The notes beneath the pieces are model-generated. The model did not search any database and was not told the origin of the DNA. It was given only the letters and a program-made list of their open reading frames with translations. Shown in pieces: positions 7,399-14,292 of a stretch of DNA of 34,576 nucleotides; position 1 is the stretch's first letter, and the number at the start of each line of letters is the position of its first letter. The translations under genes were made by a program, and so were the position numbers. Origin of the DNA: Sphingomonadaceae bacterium (lineage in GTDB: Bacteria > Pseudomonadota > Alphaproteobacteria > Sphingomonadales > Sphingomonadaceae); NCBI GenBank assembly GCA_025359685.1, contig JANYEY010000095.1, positions 1-34,576 of the forward strand. Direction: 5' to 3'.

Positions 7399-7427
7399 AA
7401 CCGGCTAAATTCGCTTACTTCTCAGTG

Positions 7428-7484
7428 TGGTGCGGACGGTGGGACTCGAACCCACACGAGCAAGGCTCAGGGGATTTTAAGTCC
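7428..7484. repeat. Right att-like direct repeat within tRNA-Leu
   Basis: 57 bases identical to 1386-1442, covering the tRNA-Leu gene from its encoded CCA through the anticodon arm. It is flanked to the left by the integrase remnant and to the right by the remaining 5' part of the tRNA. It marks the chromosome-island junction. Confidence 0.9.
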
Positions 7485-7512
7485 CCGGCGTCTACCATTC
7501 CGCCACGTCCGC
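7428..7512 (-). tRNA. tRNA-Leu (anticodon UAA)
   Basis: 85 bases including an encoded CCA. The 7-bp acceptor stem GCGGACG/CGTCCGC is perfect, with discriminator A and T arm GGGTTCGAGTCCC. The anticodon loop CTTAAAA lies on a GGGGA/TCCCC stem and gives anticodon TAA, and the long variable arm is typical of leucine tRNAs. It is intact despite being the insertion site of the island to its left (its 3' side). Confidence 0.95.
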
Positions 7513-7532
7513 TTGATTCTCTGCTTAGTGCG

Positions 7533-7552
7533 CCTTGGACATCCGTCCAAGG
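7533..7552. terminator. Small perfect hairpin beside the tRNA
   Basis: CCTTGGAC-ATCC-GTCCAAGG, an 8-bp perfect stem with a 4-base loop. It lies between the palindromic repeat and the 5' end of tRNA-Leu. Only CTTT follows on the plus strand, so a role as terminator of ihfB transcription on the minus strand is possible but not supported by a T-run. Confidence 0.35.
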
Positions 7553-7556
7553 CTTT

Positions 7557-7640
7557 GCAACACCAGCCCGCTCCCCCGGCCCGACCACCCTCAGGGTACC
7601 TTAAATGGGTGGTCGGGCCGGGGGAGCGGGCTGGCGTTGC
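7557..7640. repeat. Long palindromic dispersed repeat, copy 1
   Basis: Two 34-base arms (7557-7590 and 7607-7640) are complementary at 33 of 34 positions around a 16-base loop (7591-7606). A second copy begins at 34511. The arms differ between copies at two places, and at one of them both arms changed (G:C here, A:T there). The loops match only when one copy is inverted. This is a REP/MITE-like element; it lies downstream of ihfB, where it could also stabilise or end the mRNA. Confidence 0.8.
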
Positions 7641-7678
7641 AAGCGATTTGCGGATGCAAATAGCGCACCCGGTAAAAA

Positions 7679-7960
7679 TCAATCGGCGTTCAGGCGCGCG
7701 CGCATTTCCTTGCCGGGCTTGAAATAGGGCACGCTTTTTCCGGGCACTTCGACCGCTTCGCCGGTGCGCGGATTGCGGCCCTTGCGGGCATCGCGGCCGC
7801 GGGTCGAGAAGGCACCGAACCCGCGCAGTTCGACACGGCCACCCGACGTAAGCCGTGCAGCGATCTCGTCAAAGAACGTGCTGACCGCCTTTTCGATTTC
7901 TTCGATCCGCAGCCCCGGATTTTCCTGGGCCAAGGCATGCAACAATTCCGATCGGATCAT
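7679..7960 (-). CDS. ihfB: Integration host factor subunit beta
   Basis: 93-residue DNA-bending protein of the HU/IHF family, the beta partner of the IHF heterodimer, which acts on the nucleoid in replication, recombination and transcription. The sequence runs from [12 protein letters not shown] through [12 protein letters not shown] and the arm motif [25 protein letters not shown], which favours IhfB over HU. The ATG at 7960 has GGGGAG upstream; an in-frame extension up to 8077 is GC-rich and not conserved in character, so it is left out. Length equals the family norm. IHF commonly assists tyrosine integrases such as the one that placed the neighbouring island, but the proximity is probably chance. 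Confidence 0.9.
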   Translation of the reverse strand: MIRSELLHALAQENPGLRIEEIEKAVSTFFDEIAARLTSGGRVELRGFGAFSTRGRDARKGRNPRTGEAVEVPGKSVPYFKPGKEMRARLNAD

Positions 7961-8107
7961 GGTCTGTTTCTCCCCAGGCGTCGCAATGCGAGCCCGCCCC
8001 TGTTGTTGCCGCCGCCCGAGCCCCTCAGTCCAGCCGCGCATCATCTCCGCCGCGCGCGACTGTGCCAAATGCCTCAAGCGAGCGCAATCGGCGATTTTTC
8101 AATCAGT

Positions 8108-8452
8108 TCATAATTTTTCGGCGAGCAATTCGTGCGGGGCGATGCCCAGCCGCTCGATCCGCCGGGCCAATGCGGGCCATTCGCGGGTCAGAAACGCCTC
8201 GCGCTCGGTCCGGCGCAGCTTGTCTGCCGCGCCGCGCGCCACGAACATCCCGACCCCGCGCTGCACTTCAACCAGCCCGTCGAGCTGGAACTGCTGGTAC
8301 GCCTTGGCCACGGTCAGCGGGTTGGCACCCTGCTGCACGGCAAAGGCGCGGACCGAGGGGAGCATCGATCCTTCGCCGTAAGTACCGTCCATGATCGCGG
8401 CGGCAATCAGGTCACGGAGCTTGAGATACACGGGTTTGCTGGATTCTGGCAT
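8108..8452 (-). CDS. GntR-family transcriptional regulator, YtrA-like short form
   Basis: 114-residue repressor-type protein. An N-terminal winged helix-turn-helix (~5-75; KLRDLIAAAIMDGTYGEGSM, then LPSVRAFAVQQGANPLTVAKAY) is followed by only ~40 residues of helix (RRTEREAFLTREWPALARRI), which matches the YtrA subfamily with its small dimerisation domain and no large effector domain. It is divergent from the POT peptide transporter operon (174 bases between starts), so it probably controls that operon and itself. An inverted repeat 11 bases before its start (8464-8483) could be the operator. The start at 8452 is chosen because the family begins a few residues before the PVYLKLRD segment; the frame upstream lacks coding character. 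Confidence 0.85.
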   Translation of the reverse strand: MPESSKPVYLKLRDLIAAAIMDGTYGEGSMLPSVRAFAVQQGANPLTVAKAYQQFQLDGLVEVQRGVGMFVARGAADKLRRTEREAFLTREWPALARRIERLGIAPHELLAEKL

Positions 8453-8463
8453 GGGTGCTTCAG

Positions 8464-8483
8464 TGCCATAATACAGCGTGGCA
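8464..8483. promoter_or_regulatory. Inverted repeat TGCCA-N10-TGGCA, possible GntR operator
   Basis: It lies in the divergent region between the GntR gene (start 8452) and the POT transporter (start 8626), with an AT-rich centre (TAATACAGCG). Position and symmetry fit an operator for the short GntR regulator; the motif itself is not a known consensus. Confidence 0.3.
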
Positions 8484-8625
8484 GGCAAGTGGATTCGGCA
8501 AGCCTCGCCCGGCGCAAGCACCTTACACGGGCGCGCAACATTCTGCTTTTCACCGTCAAATTCCTCGCTAGTCTCTTGTTCAACGCAGCCCGGCGCGACC
8601 GGACGCTCAGCATTGGGGATTTTGC

Positions 8626-10215
8626 ATGAAAGACATGGGCACCTGGAACGAAGGCGACTGGATTGCGGCAATCGCCGCAGTGTTCCTGTTCGCATTCCTG
8701 ACGATCGGGGCGATCATCGCCAGCCGCAAAAGCGACGAAGTGGTCGGTCACCCGCGCGGGCTGTTCGTGCTGTTCTATGCCGAAATGTGGGAGCGGTTTT
8801 CCTATTACGGGATGCGCGCGCTGCTGGTGCTCTACCTGACCAAGCACTGGCTCTATTCGGACAGCCAGTCGAACCTGATCTACGGCGCCTACGGCGCGCT
8901 GGTCTACATCACTCCGGTGCTCGGCGGAATTGTCGCAGACCGGTTCCTGGGTCAACGCAAGGCGGTGATCTTCGGCGGGATCCTGCTGGCGATCGGGCAC
9001 GGACTGATGGCGGTCGAAGGCGGCGGCGGACAGAACGATCCGTTCATCAACGTGTTCTGGTCTGCGCTCGCTTTCATCATTGTCGGCTCGGGCTTCCTCA
9101 AGGCCAACATTTCGGTGATCGTCGGCCAGCTCTACAAGATGTCCGATATCCGCCGCGATGCGGCCTATACGATCTTCTATATGGGGGTGAACGTCGGCGC
9201 CGCGCTCGGCACGATCCTCGTCGGTTACCTGGGTGAAACGATCGGCTGGTCGTACGGCTTCGGTCTGGCCGGCATCGGCATGGTTGCGGGCCTGCTGATC
9301 TTCGTGGTCGGCAAGCCGGCACTGAAGGGTCGCGGTGAGGCTCCGATCGCCCTGACGCAAAGCCGCGAATGGTCGTTTTACGGCATCGGCATCGGTGCGG
9401 TGGCGGTAATCTGGATGCTGATCCAGTACACCTCGGTGATCCAGAACCTGCTGATCGTCACTGGTCTTGCGATGCTCGCCTACACCCTGTTCGAGGCGTT
9501 CAAGCTGCCCAAGGAACCGCGTGAGCGGATTTTTGCGATGCTGTTCTTGATCGCACTCAATCCCTTGTTCTGGGGCCTGTTCGAACAGGCCGGGGGTAGC
9601 CTCAACCTCTACACCGACAAGTTCGTCGACAAGGGCGGGGTGCCGACCAGCCTGTTCCAGTCGATCAACCCAATCTATATCGTGCTGTTCGCACCATTCT
9701 TTGCAGCGTTGTGGCAATACCTTGGGCGCAAGGGTTTGGAACCTTCGGCCCCGGCCAAGTTCGGGATCGCGCTGACGCAAGTGGGCCTTGGCTTCCTGCT
9801 GTTCGTGTGGGGGGCCAATTCGGTTGGCGCTGCGGCGATGACCCCAGTGCTGTTCGTGTTCCTGATCTACCTGCTCCACACCACGGCTGAGCTGTGTCTG
9901 TCTCCGGTCGGGCTCTCCGCGATGGCGCGGCTTGCCCCGCTTCATCTTGCCAGCTTCGTGATGGGTGCGTGGTTCTACATGACCGCGGTCGGCAACTTCG
10001 TCGCGGGCAAGATCGGTCAGGCCACCGGCGGCGAAGGCGGCGAGATGTCGAAGGAGCTGACCTTGGCGATCTATTCGAAGATCGGCTGGACCGCGATCGG
10101 GATTTCGGTGGTGGTGCTGTTGCTCTCGCCGATCGTCAAACGGTGGATGCACCTCGACAGTCTCGAAGACCGCGCCGCGCCAGACGACCACGTTGCGACC
10201 GAGACCGTCGCGTGA
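8626..10215 (+). CDS. POT-family proton-coupled oligopeptide transporter
   Basis: 529-residue inner-membrane symporter of the POT/PTR2 branch of the MFS, importing di- and tripeptides with protons. Diagnostic is the TM1 motif E-M-W-E-R-F-S-Y-Y-G (ExxERFxYYG, ~residues 51-60), followed by a helix with YITPVLGGIVADRFLGQRK. About 14 hydrophobic segments are visible, as usual for bacterial members, and the length is typical. The extra N-terminal hydrophobic stretch (WIAAIAAVFLFAFLTIGAII) precedes the conserved core. It is the first gene of an operon: its TGA overlaps the GTG of the next gene by 4 bases, and two secreted amidohydrolase-type proteins follow, suggesting that peptide-like substrates are trimmed outside and then imported. 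Likely regulator: the divergent GntR protein. Confidence 0.93.
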   Translation: MKDMGTWNEGDWIAAIAAVFLFAFLTIGAIIASRKSDEVVGHPRGLFVLFYAEMWERFSYYGMRALLVLYLTKHWLYSDSQSNLIYGAYGALVYITPVLGGIVADRFLGQRKAVIFGGILLAIGHGLMAVEGGGGQNDPFINVFWSALAFIIVGSGFLKANISVIVGQLYKMSDIRRDAAYTIFYMGVNVGAALGTILVGYLGETIGWSYGFGLAGIGMVAGLLIFVVGKPALKGRGEAPIALTQSREWSFYGIGIGAVAVIWMLIQYTSVIQNLLIVTGLAMLAYTLFEAFKLPKEPRERIFAMLFLIALNPLFWGLFEQAGGSLNLYTDKFVDKGGVPTSLFQSINPIYIVLFAPFFAALWQYLGRKGLEPSAPAKFGIALTQVGLGFLLFVWGANSVGAAAMTPVLFVFLIYLLHTTAELCLSPVGLSAMARLAPLHLASFVMGAWFYMTAVGNFVAGKIGQATGGEGGEMSKELTLAIYSKIGWTAIGISVVVLLLSPIVKRWMHLDSLEDRAAPDDHVATETVA

Positions 10216-11624
10216 GGCTGTCCCGTCTGGCGCGCGGCGCGGCGCTCGCAGCAGTCCTGGCGGCTGGCGCCGGCGGCGCGGGTCTTGCCAAGGATAAAAA
10301 GGACGACAGCCCGGCGGTGATCGCAGCGCGGGACTTTGACAAGAACCCCTACCCGTCGACCTACCATGCCTATCCGGGCGTCCCGACGCTGATCACCGGC
10401 GCGACGGTGTTCGACGGCGAGGGCGGGCGGATCGAGAACGGCCAGGTGCTCATTGCCGATGGCAAGATCGTGGGCGTTGGCGGGGCCATGGCCGATATGG
10501 CCGTGCCCGCCGGGACTGTGCGGATTGACGGTTCCGGCAAGTTCGTCACCCCCGGAATCATCGACATTCACAGCCATTTGGGCGTCTATCCCAGCCCTGC
10601 AGTCGAGGCCAATTCGGATGGCAACGAGGCCACCGCGCCAACCACGCCCGAGGTTTGGGCCGAGCATTCGGTCTGGCCGCAGGACCCCGGTTTCAGCCGG
10701 GCGATGGCCAATGGCGGGATTACCACGCTTGAGATCCTGCCGGGCTCGGCCAACCTGATGGGCGGGCGCTCGGTGGTGCTCAAGAATGTCTATTCGCGCA
10801 CGGTGCAGGGGATGAAATTCCCCGGCGCACCTTACGGCCTCAAGATGGCCTGCGGCGAGAATCCCAAGCGCGTCTATGGCAGCAAGGGCCGGATGCCCTC
10901 GACCCGGATGGGCAACTTCGCGGTCGACCGCGCGACCTGGATCAAGGCCAAGGAATACCGCGCCAAGCGCGACGCGGGTAAGCTTGAGACCCGCGATCTC
11001 GCCATGGAAACGCTCGCCGGAGTGCTCGACGGCACGATCCTCGTCCAGAACCACTGCTACCGCGCCGATGAAATGGCGCAGGTGCTCGATATGGCCAAGG
11101 AAATGGGCTACCACGTCAGGGCGTTCCACCATGCGGTTGAGGCCTACAAGGTGGGTGATCTGCTCAAGGCGTCGGACACTTGCGCCGCGATCTGGTCGGA
11201 CTGGTGGGGCTTCAAGATGGAAGCCTATGACGCGATCCCCGAAAATGCCGGACTGCTCTACAAGGCTGGGGCCTGCGTGGTGATCCATTCGGACGATGAG
11301 AACGGCATCCAGCGCTTGAACCAGGAAGCCGCCAAAGCGCAGGGCGATGCCCGCCGGATCGGGATCGATATTCCCGATGCCGAAGTGATCAAGTGGCTCA
11401 CTTTCAACGGTGCCAAGGCGATCGGGATCGAGAAGCTGACCGGCAGCCTGATGCCGGGCAAGATGGGCGACGTGGTGCTGTGGAACGGTAACCCGCTGTC
11501 GGTCTATTCGCGCCCCGAAAAGGTCTGGGTCGATGGCGCGCTGCTGTACGATGCGGGTAACCGCAAGCTGCGCCCGGTGAGCGATTTCGAGCTGGGTCAG
11601 CCCGGTGAAGGAGACGTCAAGTGA
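10212..11624 (+). CDS. Secreted amidohydrolase with intact metal-site residues
   Basis: 470-residue metal-dependent hydrolase of the amidohydrolase superfamily (imidazolonepropionase/prolidase-like branch). The GTG start overlaps the transporter stop by 4 bases and gives a Sec signal peptide (RLSRLARGAALAAVLAAGAG); an ORF running upstream is out of place inside the transporter. Visible metal-site residues are H120 and H122 (IDIHSHLG), H281 (QNHC), H306/H307 (AFHHAVE) and D361 (HSDDEN). The C-terminal sheet with GSLMPGKMGDVVLWNGNPL is typical. It is predicted to be periplasmic and to cleave a peptide or cyclic amide bond; the exact substrate is unknown, but the transporter upstream points to peptide-derived compounds. 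Its stop overlaps the next start by 4 bases, so the two amidohydrolase-type proteins are translationally coupled. Confidence 0.85.
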   Translation: MRLSRLARGAALAAVLAAGAGGAGLAKDKKDDSPAVIAARDFDKNPYPSTYHAYPGVPTLITGATVFDGEGGRIENGQVLIADGKIVGVGGAMADMAVPAGTVRIDGSGKFVTPGIIDIHSHLGVYPSPAVEANSDGNEATAPTTPEVWAEHSVWPQDPGFSRAMANGGITTLEILPGSANLMGGRSVVLKNVYSRTVQGMKFPGAPYGLKMACGENPKRVYGSKGRMPSTRMGNFAVDRATWIKAKEYRAKRDAGKLETRDLAMETLAGVLDGTILVQNHCYRADEMAQVLDMAKEMGYHVRAFHHAVEAYKVGDLLKASDTCAAIWSDWWGFKMEAYDAIPENAGLLYKAGACVVIHSDDENGIQRLNQEAAKAQGDARRIGIDIPDAEVIKWLTFNGAKAIGIEKLTGSLMPGKMGDVVLWNGNPLSVYSRPEKVWVDGALLYDAGNRKLRPVSDFELGQPGEGDVK

Positions 11625-12913
11625 AGCGCGCTTTGCTCACTGGAGCGGCCTCGTTCGCTGCGCTGCTCGCCGCGCCCGCCATGGCGCAAAGCGTCGCGAT
11701 TACGCACGCCAGGCTGGTGATCGGCGATGGCAGCGCCCCGATCGAGAATGGCACCGTCCTCGTTCAAGGCGGCAAGGTTGTCGCCGCTGGTGCCTCCGTC
11801 CCGGTGCCGGCCGGGATCAAGACGATCGATGCGGGCGGCAAATGGGTTACGCCCGGGCTGGTTGTCGCGGTCACCGACCTTGGCCTCGTCGATGTCGGCG
11901 CGGTCGAAGACAGCAACGATTCGGATGCCGACAAGAGCCCGTTCAGCGCCGCGCTCGACATCTCCGCAGCGATCAATCCCAACGACTTGCCGATCGAGGT
12001 CAGCCGCGCCGGCGGGGTGACCCGCGCTGCGGTTGCACCGCTTGGCACGAACTCCATCTTCGGCGGGCAAGGCGCGATCATCGACCTTGGCGCCGATCCC
12101 GATGCGGTCACCGTGCCGCGCGCGTTCCAGTACGTCGAACTCGGCGAAACCGGTGCGCGCCGCGCCGGAGGCAGCCGCGCCGCGACTTATGCGCTGCTGT
12201 TCAACGCGCTGTCCGAAGCCAAGGAACTGACGCTCACGCCCGCTGGACCGCGCCGAGATGACGTGCTGCTGACCCGCCGCGATGCGGTGGCGCTAGGCCC
12301 GGTGGTGAGCGGCAAGCAGCCGCTTTATGTCCACGTCGAACGCGCCTCGGACATCCGCATGGTGCTGGGTCTAAAGCGCGAGTTTCCGCTTCTGAACCTG
12401 GTGATTGTCGGTGCCGCCGAAGGCTGGATGGTTGCGCCCGAGCTGGCAAAATCGGGCGTGCCAGTGCTGGCGACCCCGCTAACCGATCTGCCCAATTCGT
12501 TCGAGCAATTGGGCTCGACCCAATCCAACGTCGGGCGGATGAAAGCCGCCGGGGTCAAGGTCTCGCTTGGCGATTTTGGCGACCAGCCGCGCTATGCCCC
12601 GCAATATGCCGGCAACCTTGTGGCGCTGACCAAGTTGCCCGGGGCGAGCGGTCTCACCTGGGGGCAGGCGTTCGCCGCGATCAGCTCGGGCCCGGCCGAG
12701 GCATTGGGCATGGGCGACCGGTTCGGCAGTCTGCGCCCCGGCCGGGCCGGTGACGTGGTGATCTGGGACGGCGACCCGCTCGAAGTGTCATCGGGCGTGA
12801 CGCGGGTGTTCATCGATGGGGTCGAGCAGCCGCTGAGCAATCATCAGACCCGGCTGCGCGATCGTTATGCAACGCCAGCCGAAGGCGCCTTGCCCAAGGC
12901 TTACGAATGGTGA
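11621..12913 (+). CDS. Secreted amidohydrolase-like protein lacking the HxH metal motif
   Basis: 430 residues with a clear signal peptide (MKRALLTGAASFAALLAAPAMAQ) and the overall amidohydrolase layout: an N-terminal beta sandwich (ENGTVLVQGGKVVAAGA), a barrel, and a C-terminal sandwich (SLRPGRAGDVVIWDGDPLEV). Where the family has D-x-H-x-H after the first sandwich this protein reads VVAVTDLG (V84, T85, D86), and histidines are scarce throughout the barrel, so the usual binuclear zinc site cannot form. A pseudoenzyme partner of the upstream amidohydrolase is the simplest reading; a metal-free activity cannot be excluded. It starts with GTG overlapping the preceding stop by 4 bases, which implies fixed stoichiometry. 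The reading frame is clean, so this is not a decaying gene. Confidence 0.8.
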   Translation: MKRALLTGAASFAALLAAPAMAQSVAITHARLVIGDGSAPIENGTVLVQGGKVVAAGASVPVPAGIKTIDAGGKWVTPGLVVAVTDLGLVDVGAVEDSNDSDADKSPFSAALDISAAINPNDLPIEVSRAGGVTRAAVAPLGTNSIFGGQGAIIDLGADPDAVTVPRAFQYVELGETGARRAGGSRAATYALLFNALSEAKELTLTPAGPRRDDVLLTRRDAVALGPVVSGKQPLYVHVERASDIRMVLGLKREFPLLNLVIVGAAEGWMVAPELAKSGVPVLATPLTDLPNSFEQLGSTQSNVGRMKAAGVKVSLGDFGDQPRYAPQYAGNLVALTKLPGASGLTWGQAFAAISSGPAEALGMGDRFGSLRPGRAGDVVIWDGDPLEVSSGVTRVFIDGVEQPLSNHQTRLRDRYATPAEGALPKAYEW

Positions 12914-12951
12914 GACGCCGGTAAGCCACAGCCAGCAGGGGGAGAGCAGGC

Positions 12952-13638
12952 ATGGATCAGGAATACGCGCAGCTGGTGGCGGCGGCGCTGGCGTTCGTCG
13001 GCAGCCATTTCGCTTTGTCGCACCCGCTTCGAGCGGGGCTGGTCAAGCGGTTTGGGGCAGGCCTTTTCCAGGGGCTTTACTCGCTGGTGGCAATTGCGAC
13101 CTTTGTCTGGATGGTCTTCGCCTTCCGCGCGATCCCGCCGCAGGGCGAACTGTCATGGCACGGTTTCAACGACCTGCCATGGGCCTTCGCCAGCCTGCTG
13201 ATGCTCGCCGCCTCGGTGCTGCTGGTCGGCTCGTTCCTGGGCAACCCGGCCTTGCCCCAACCTGGCGCCAAGGCGCTCGCGCTGCATCACCCCAAAGGCG
13301 TGTTCAGGATCACCCGCCACCCGATGATGTGGAGTTTCGCGCTGTGGAGCGCCGCGCACGTGCTGGTCAGCCCGTCGCCGCGGGTGATGATCCTGAGCGC
13401 CGCGATCGCCTTCCTCGCGCTGGTCGGCGCGCACATGCAGGACCGCAAAAAAGAAGTGCTGATGGGCGCGGCCTGGGCCACGTGGGAGCACCGCACCAGC
13501 TATTGGCCTAAACCTGGCGGATTTGGTTCGGCTGGAGCAGTGCCGTGGCTCGGCGGAATCGGGCTGTGGCTGGCGGCGACCTGGGCGCATATCCCGGCGG
13601 TCGGGATGGCGGCCGGGGTGTGGCGCTGGATTGGTTAG
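12952..13638 (+). CDS. NnrU-family integral membrane protein
   Basis: 228-residue inner-membrane protein with about six hydrophobic segments. The NnrU family features are seen: HFALSHPLR near residue 19, GVFRITRHPMMWSFALW near the middle (histidines in a membrane setting) and MQDRKKEVLMG. NnrU was first linked to nitric oxide reductase expression in denitrifiers, but most homologues occur without denitrification genes and their role is unknown; no nitrogen-oxide genes are seen here. It starts at ATG 12952 behind GGGGAGAGC. It follows the amidohydrolase pair by 38 bases on the same strand and may be the end of that operon. It runs convergently into the MFS fragment, leaving three bases between the stops. 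Confidence 0.85.
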   Translation: MDQEYAQLVAAALAFVGSHFALSHPLRAGLVKRFGAGLFQGLYSLVAIATFVWMVFAFRAIPPQGELSWHGFNDLPWAFASLLMLAASVLLVGSFLGNPALPQPGAKALALHHPKGVFRITRHPMMWSFALWSAAHVLVSPSPRVMILSAAIAFLALVGAHMQDRKKEVLMGAAWATWEHRTSYWPKPGGFGSAGAVPWLGGIGLWLAATWAHIPAVGMAAGVWRWIG

Positions 13639-13641
13639 CGC

Positions 13642-14292
13642 TTACCAATCATCTTCGGTCAGATCGGCTGCTGCAAATCTGTCGCGACCGATCATGGCGA
13701 CCAGAGCAGCGAGGCCCATCGCGCAAGCGCCCAATAGCAGGACGAGATCGAGCCGGGCACCGATCCAGCGCGGCGCAAGCAGCGCGTAGAGCAGGGTCGT
13801 CACCGCTTGCGGCAGGACGGTCGAAAACGAAAACAGGCGCATGGATCGCGCCCCCCGCCCGGCCGGTGCGAGCTTGCCCAGGATGGCATAGGGGAGCGAG
13901 CCGATCACGCCCCACCCAAGCCCGATCGCGATGAAGGCCGGAACGAGCAGCACCGGGCTCTGCGCCTGACTGAGCATGAACAAACCAGATGCTCCCACCG
14001 CCAGACCCGCCGCGTAAACTGCCCCATGACCGACCCGGCCAATCATCCGCGGCAGAGCCAGTCCGCCCAGCGCACCCAGTGCGGCGTATGTGGTGAAGCA
14101 CAGGCTGACCGCAATCAGGGCCGTTTGCATCCCGTCCGTCGCACCCAGCGGAACGTTTAGCACCTGGCCCGCGAAGAACGGCACGGCGCAGATCCACAGC
14201 GCAAACATGGCCGACCAGCTCAAGAACTGAATCGTGAACAGCAACATCAGAACGCGGCGAAATGCGCGCTCGTTGCCGCGCTGCGCGTTCAA
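13642..14292 (-). pseudogene. Half-size MFS transporter (C-terminal six-helix half)
   Basis: 216 residues with about six membrane helices that match the C-terminal half of sugar/cation MFS symporters of the GPH/SUC type (VLMLLFTIQFLSWSAMFALW as helix 7, then GLGWGVIGSLPYAILGKLAP as the hallmark of helix 10). A full carrier needs ~430-480 residues. The missing N-terminal half cannot be upstream, because the dxs gene occupies that DNA and its TGA overlaps the TTG used here by 4 bases. I see a truncated remnant that ended up behind dxs; a genuine half transporter acting as a dimer is less likely but possible, since the frame is clean to its end. The start is uncertain. Confidence 0.55.

Larger units (their letters stand above)
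1386..7484. mobile_element. Integrated genomic island at tRNA-Leu(UAA)
   Basis: A ~6.1-kb segment bounded by identical 57-bp direct repeats. The right repeat is the 3' part of an intact tRNA-Leu gene and the left one is an orphan copy, which is the classic footprint of integrase-mediated insertion into a tRNA 3' end. An integrase gene sits next to the tRNA end, as expected, but its catalytic domain is deleted. The interior is visibly less GC-rich than the chromosome on the right. Cargo: a RarA-C-like protein, a coiled-coil/SH3/nuclease gene set, and a possible reverse-transcriptase remnant. No conjugation, replication or phage structural genes are seen. The island may have been mobilised in trans earlier; with this integrase it looks immobile. 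Confidence 0.85.

Noticed and set aside
8407..10191. 594-codon open frame antisense to the POT transporter
   Set aside because: It has the Arg/His/Asp/Gln-rich composition of a shadow frame in GC-rich DNA, no family motif, and lies opposite a gene with clear transporter motifs.
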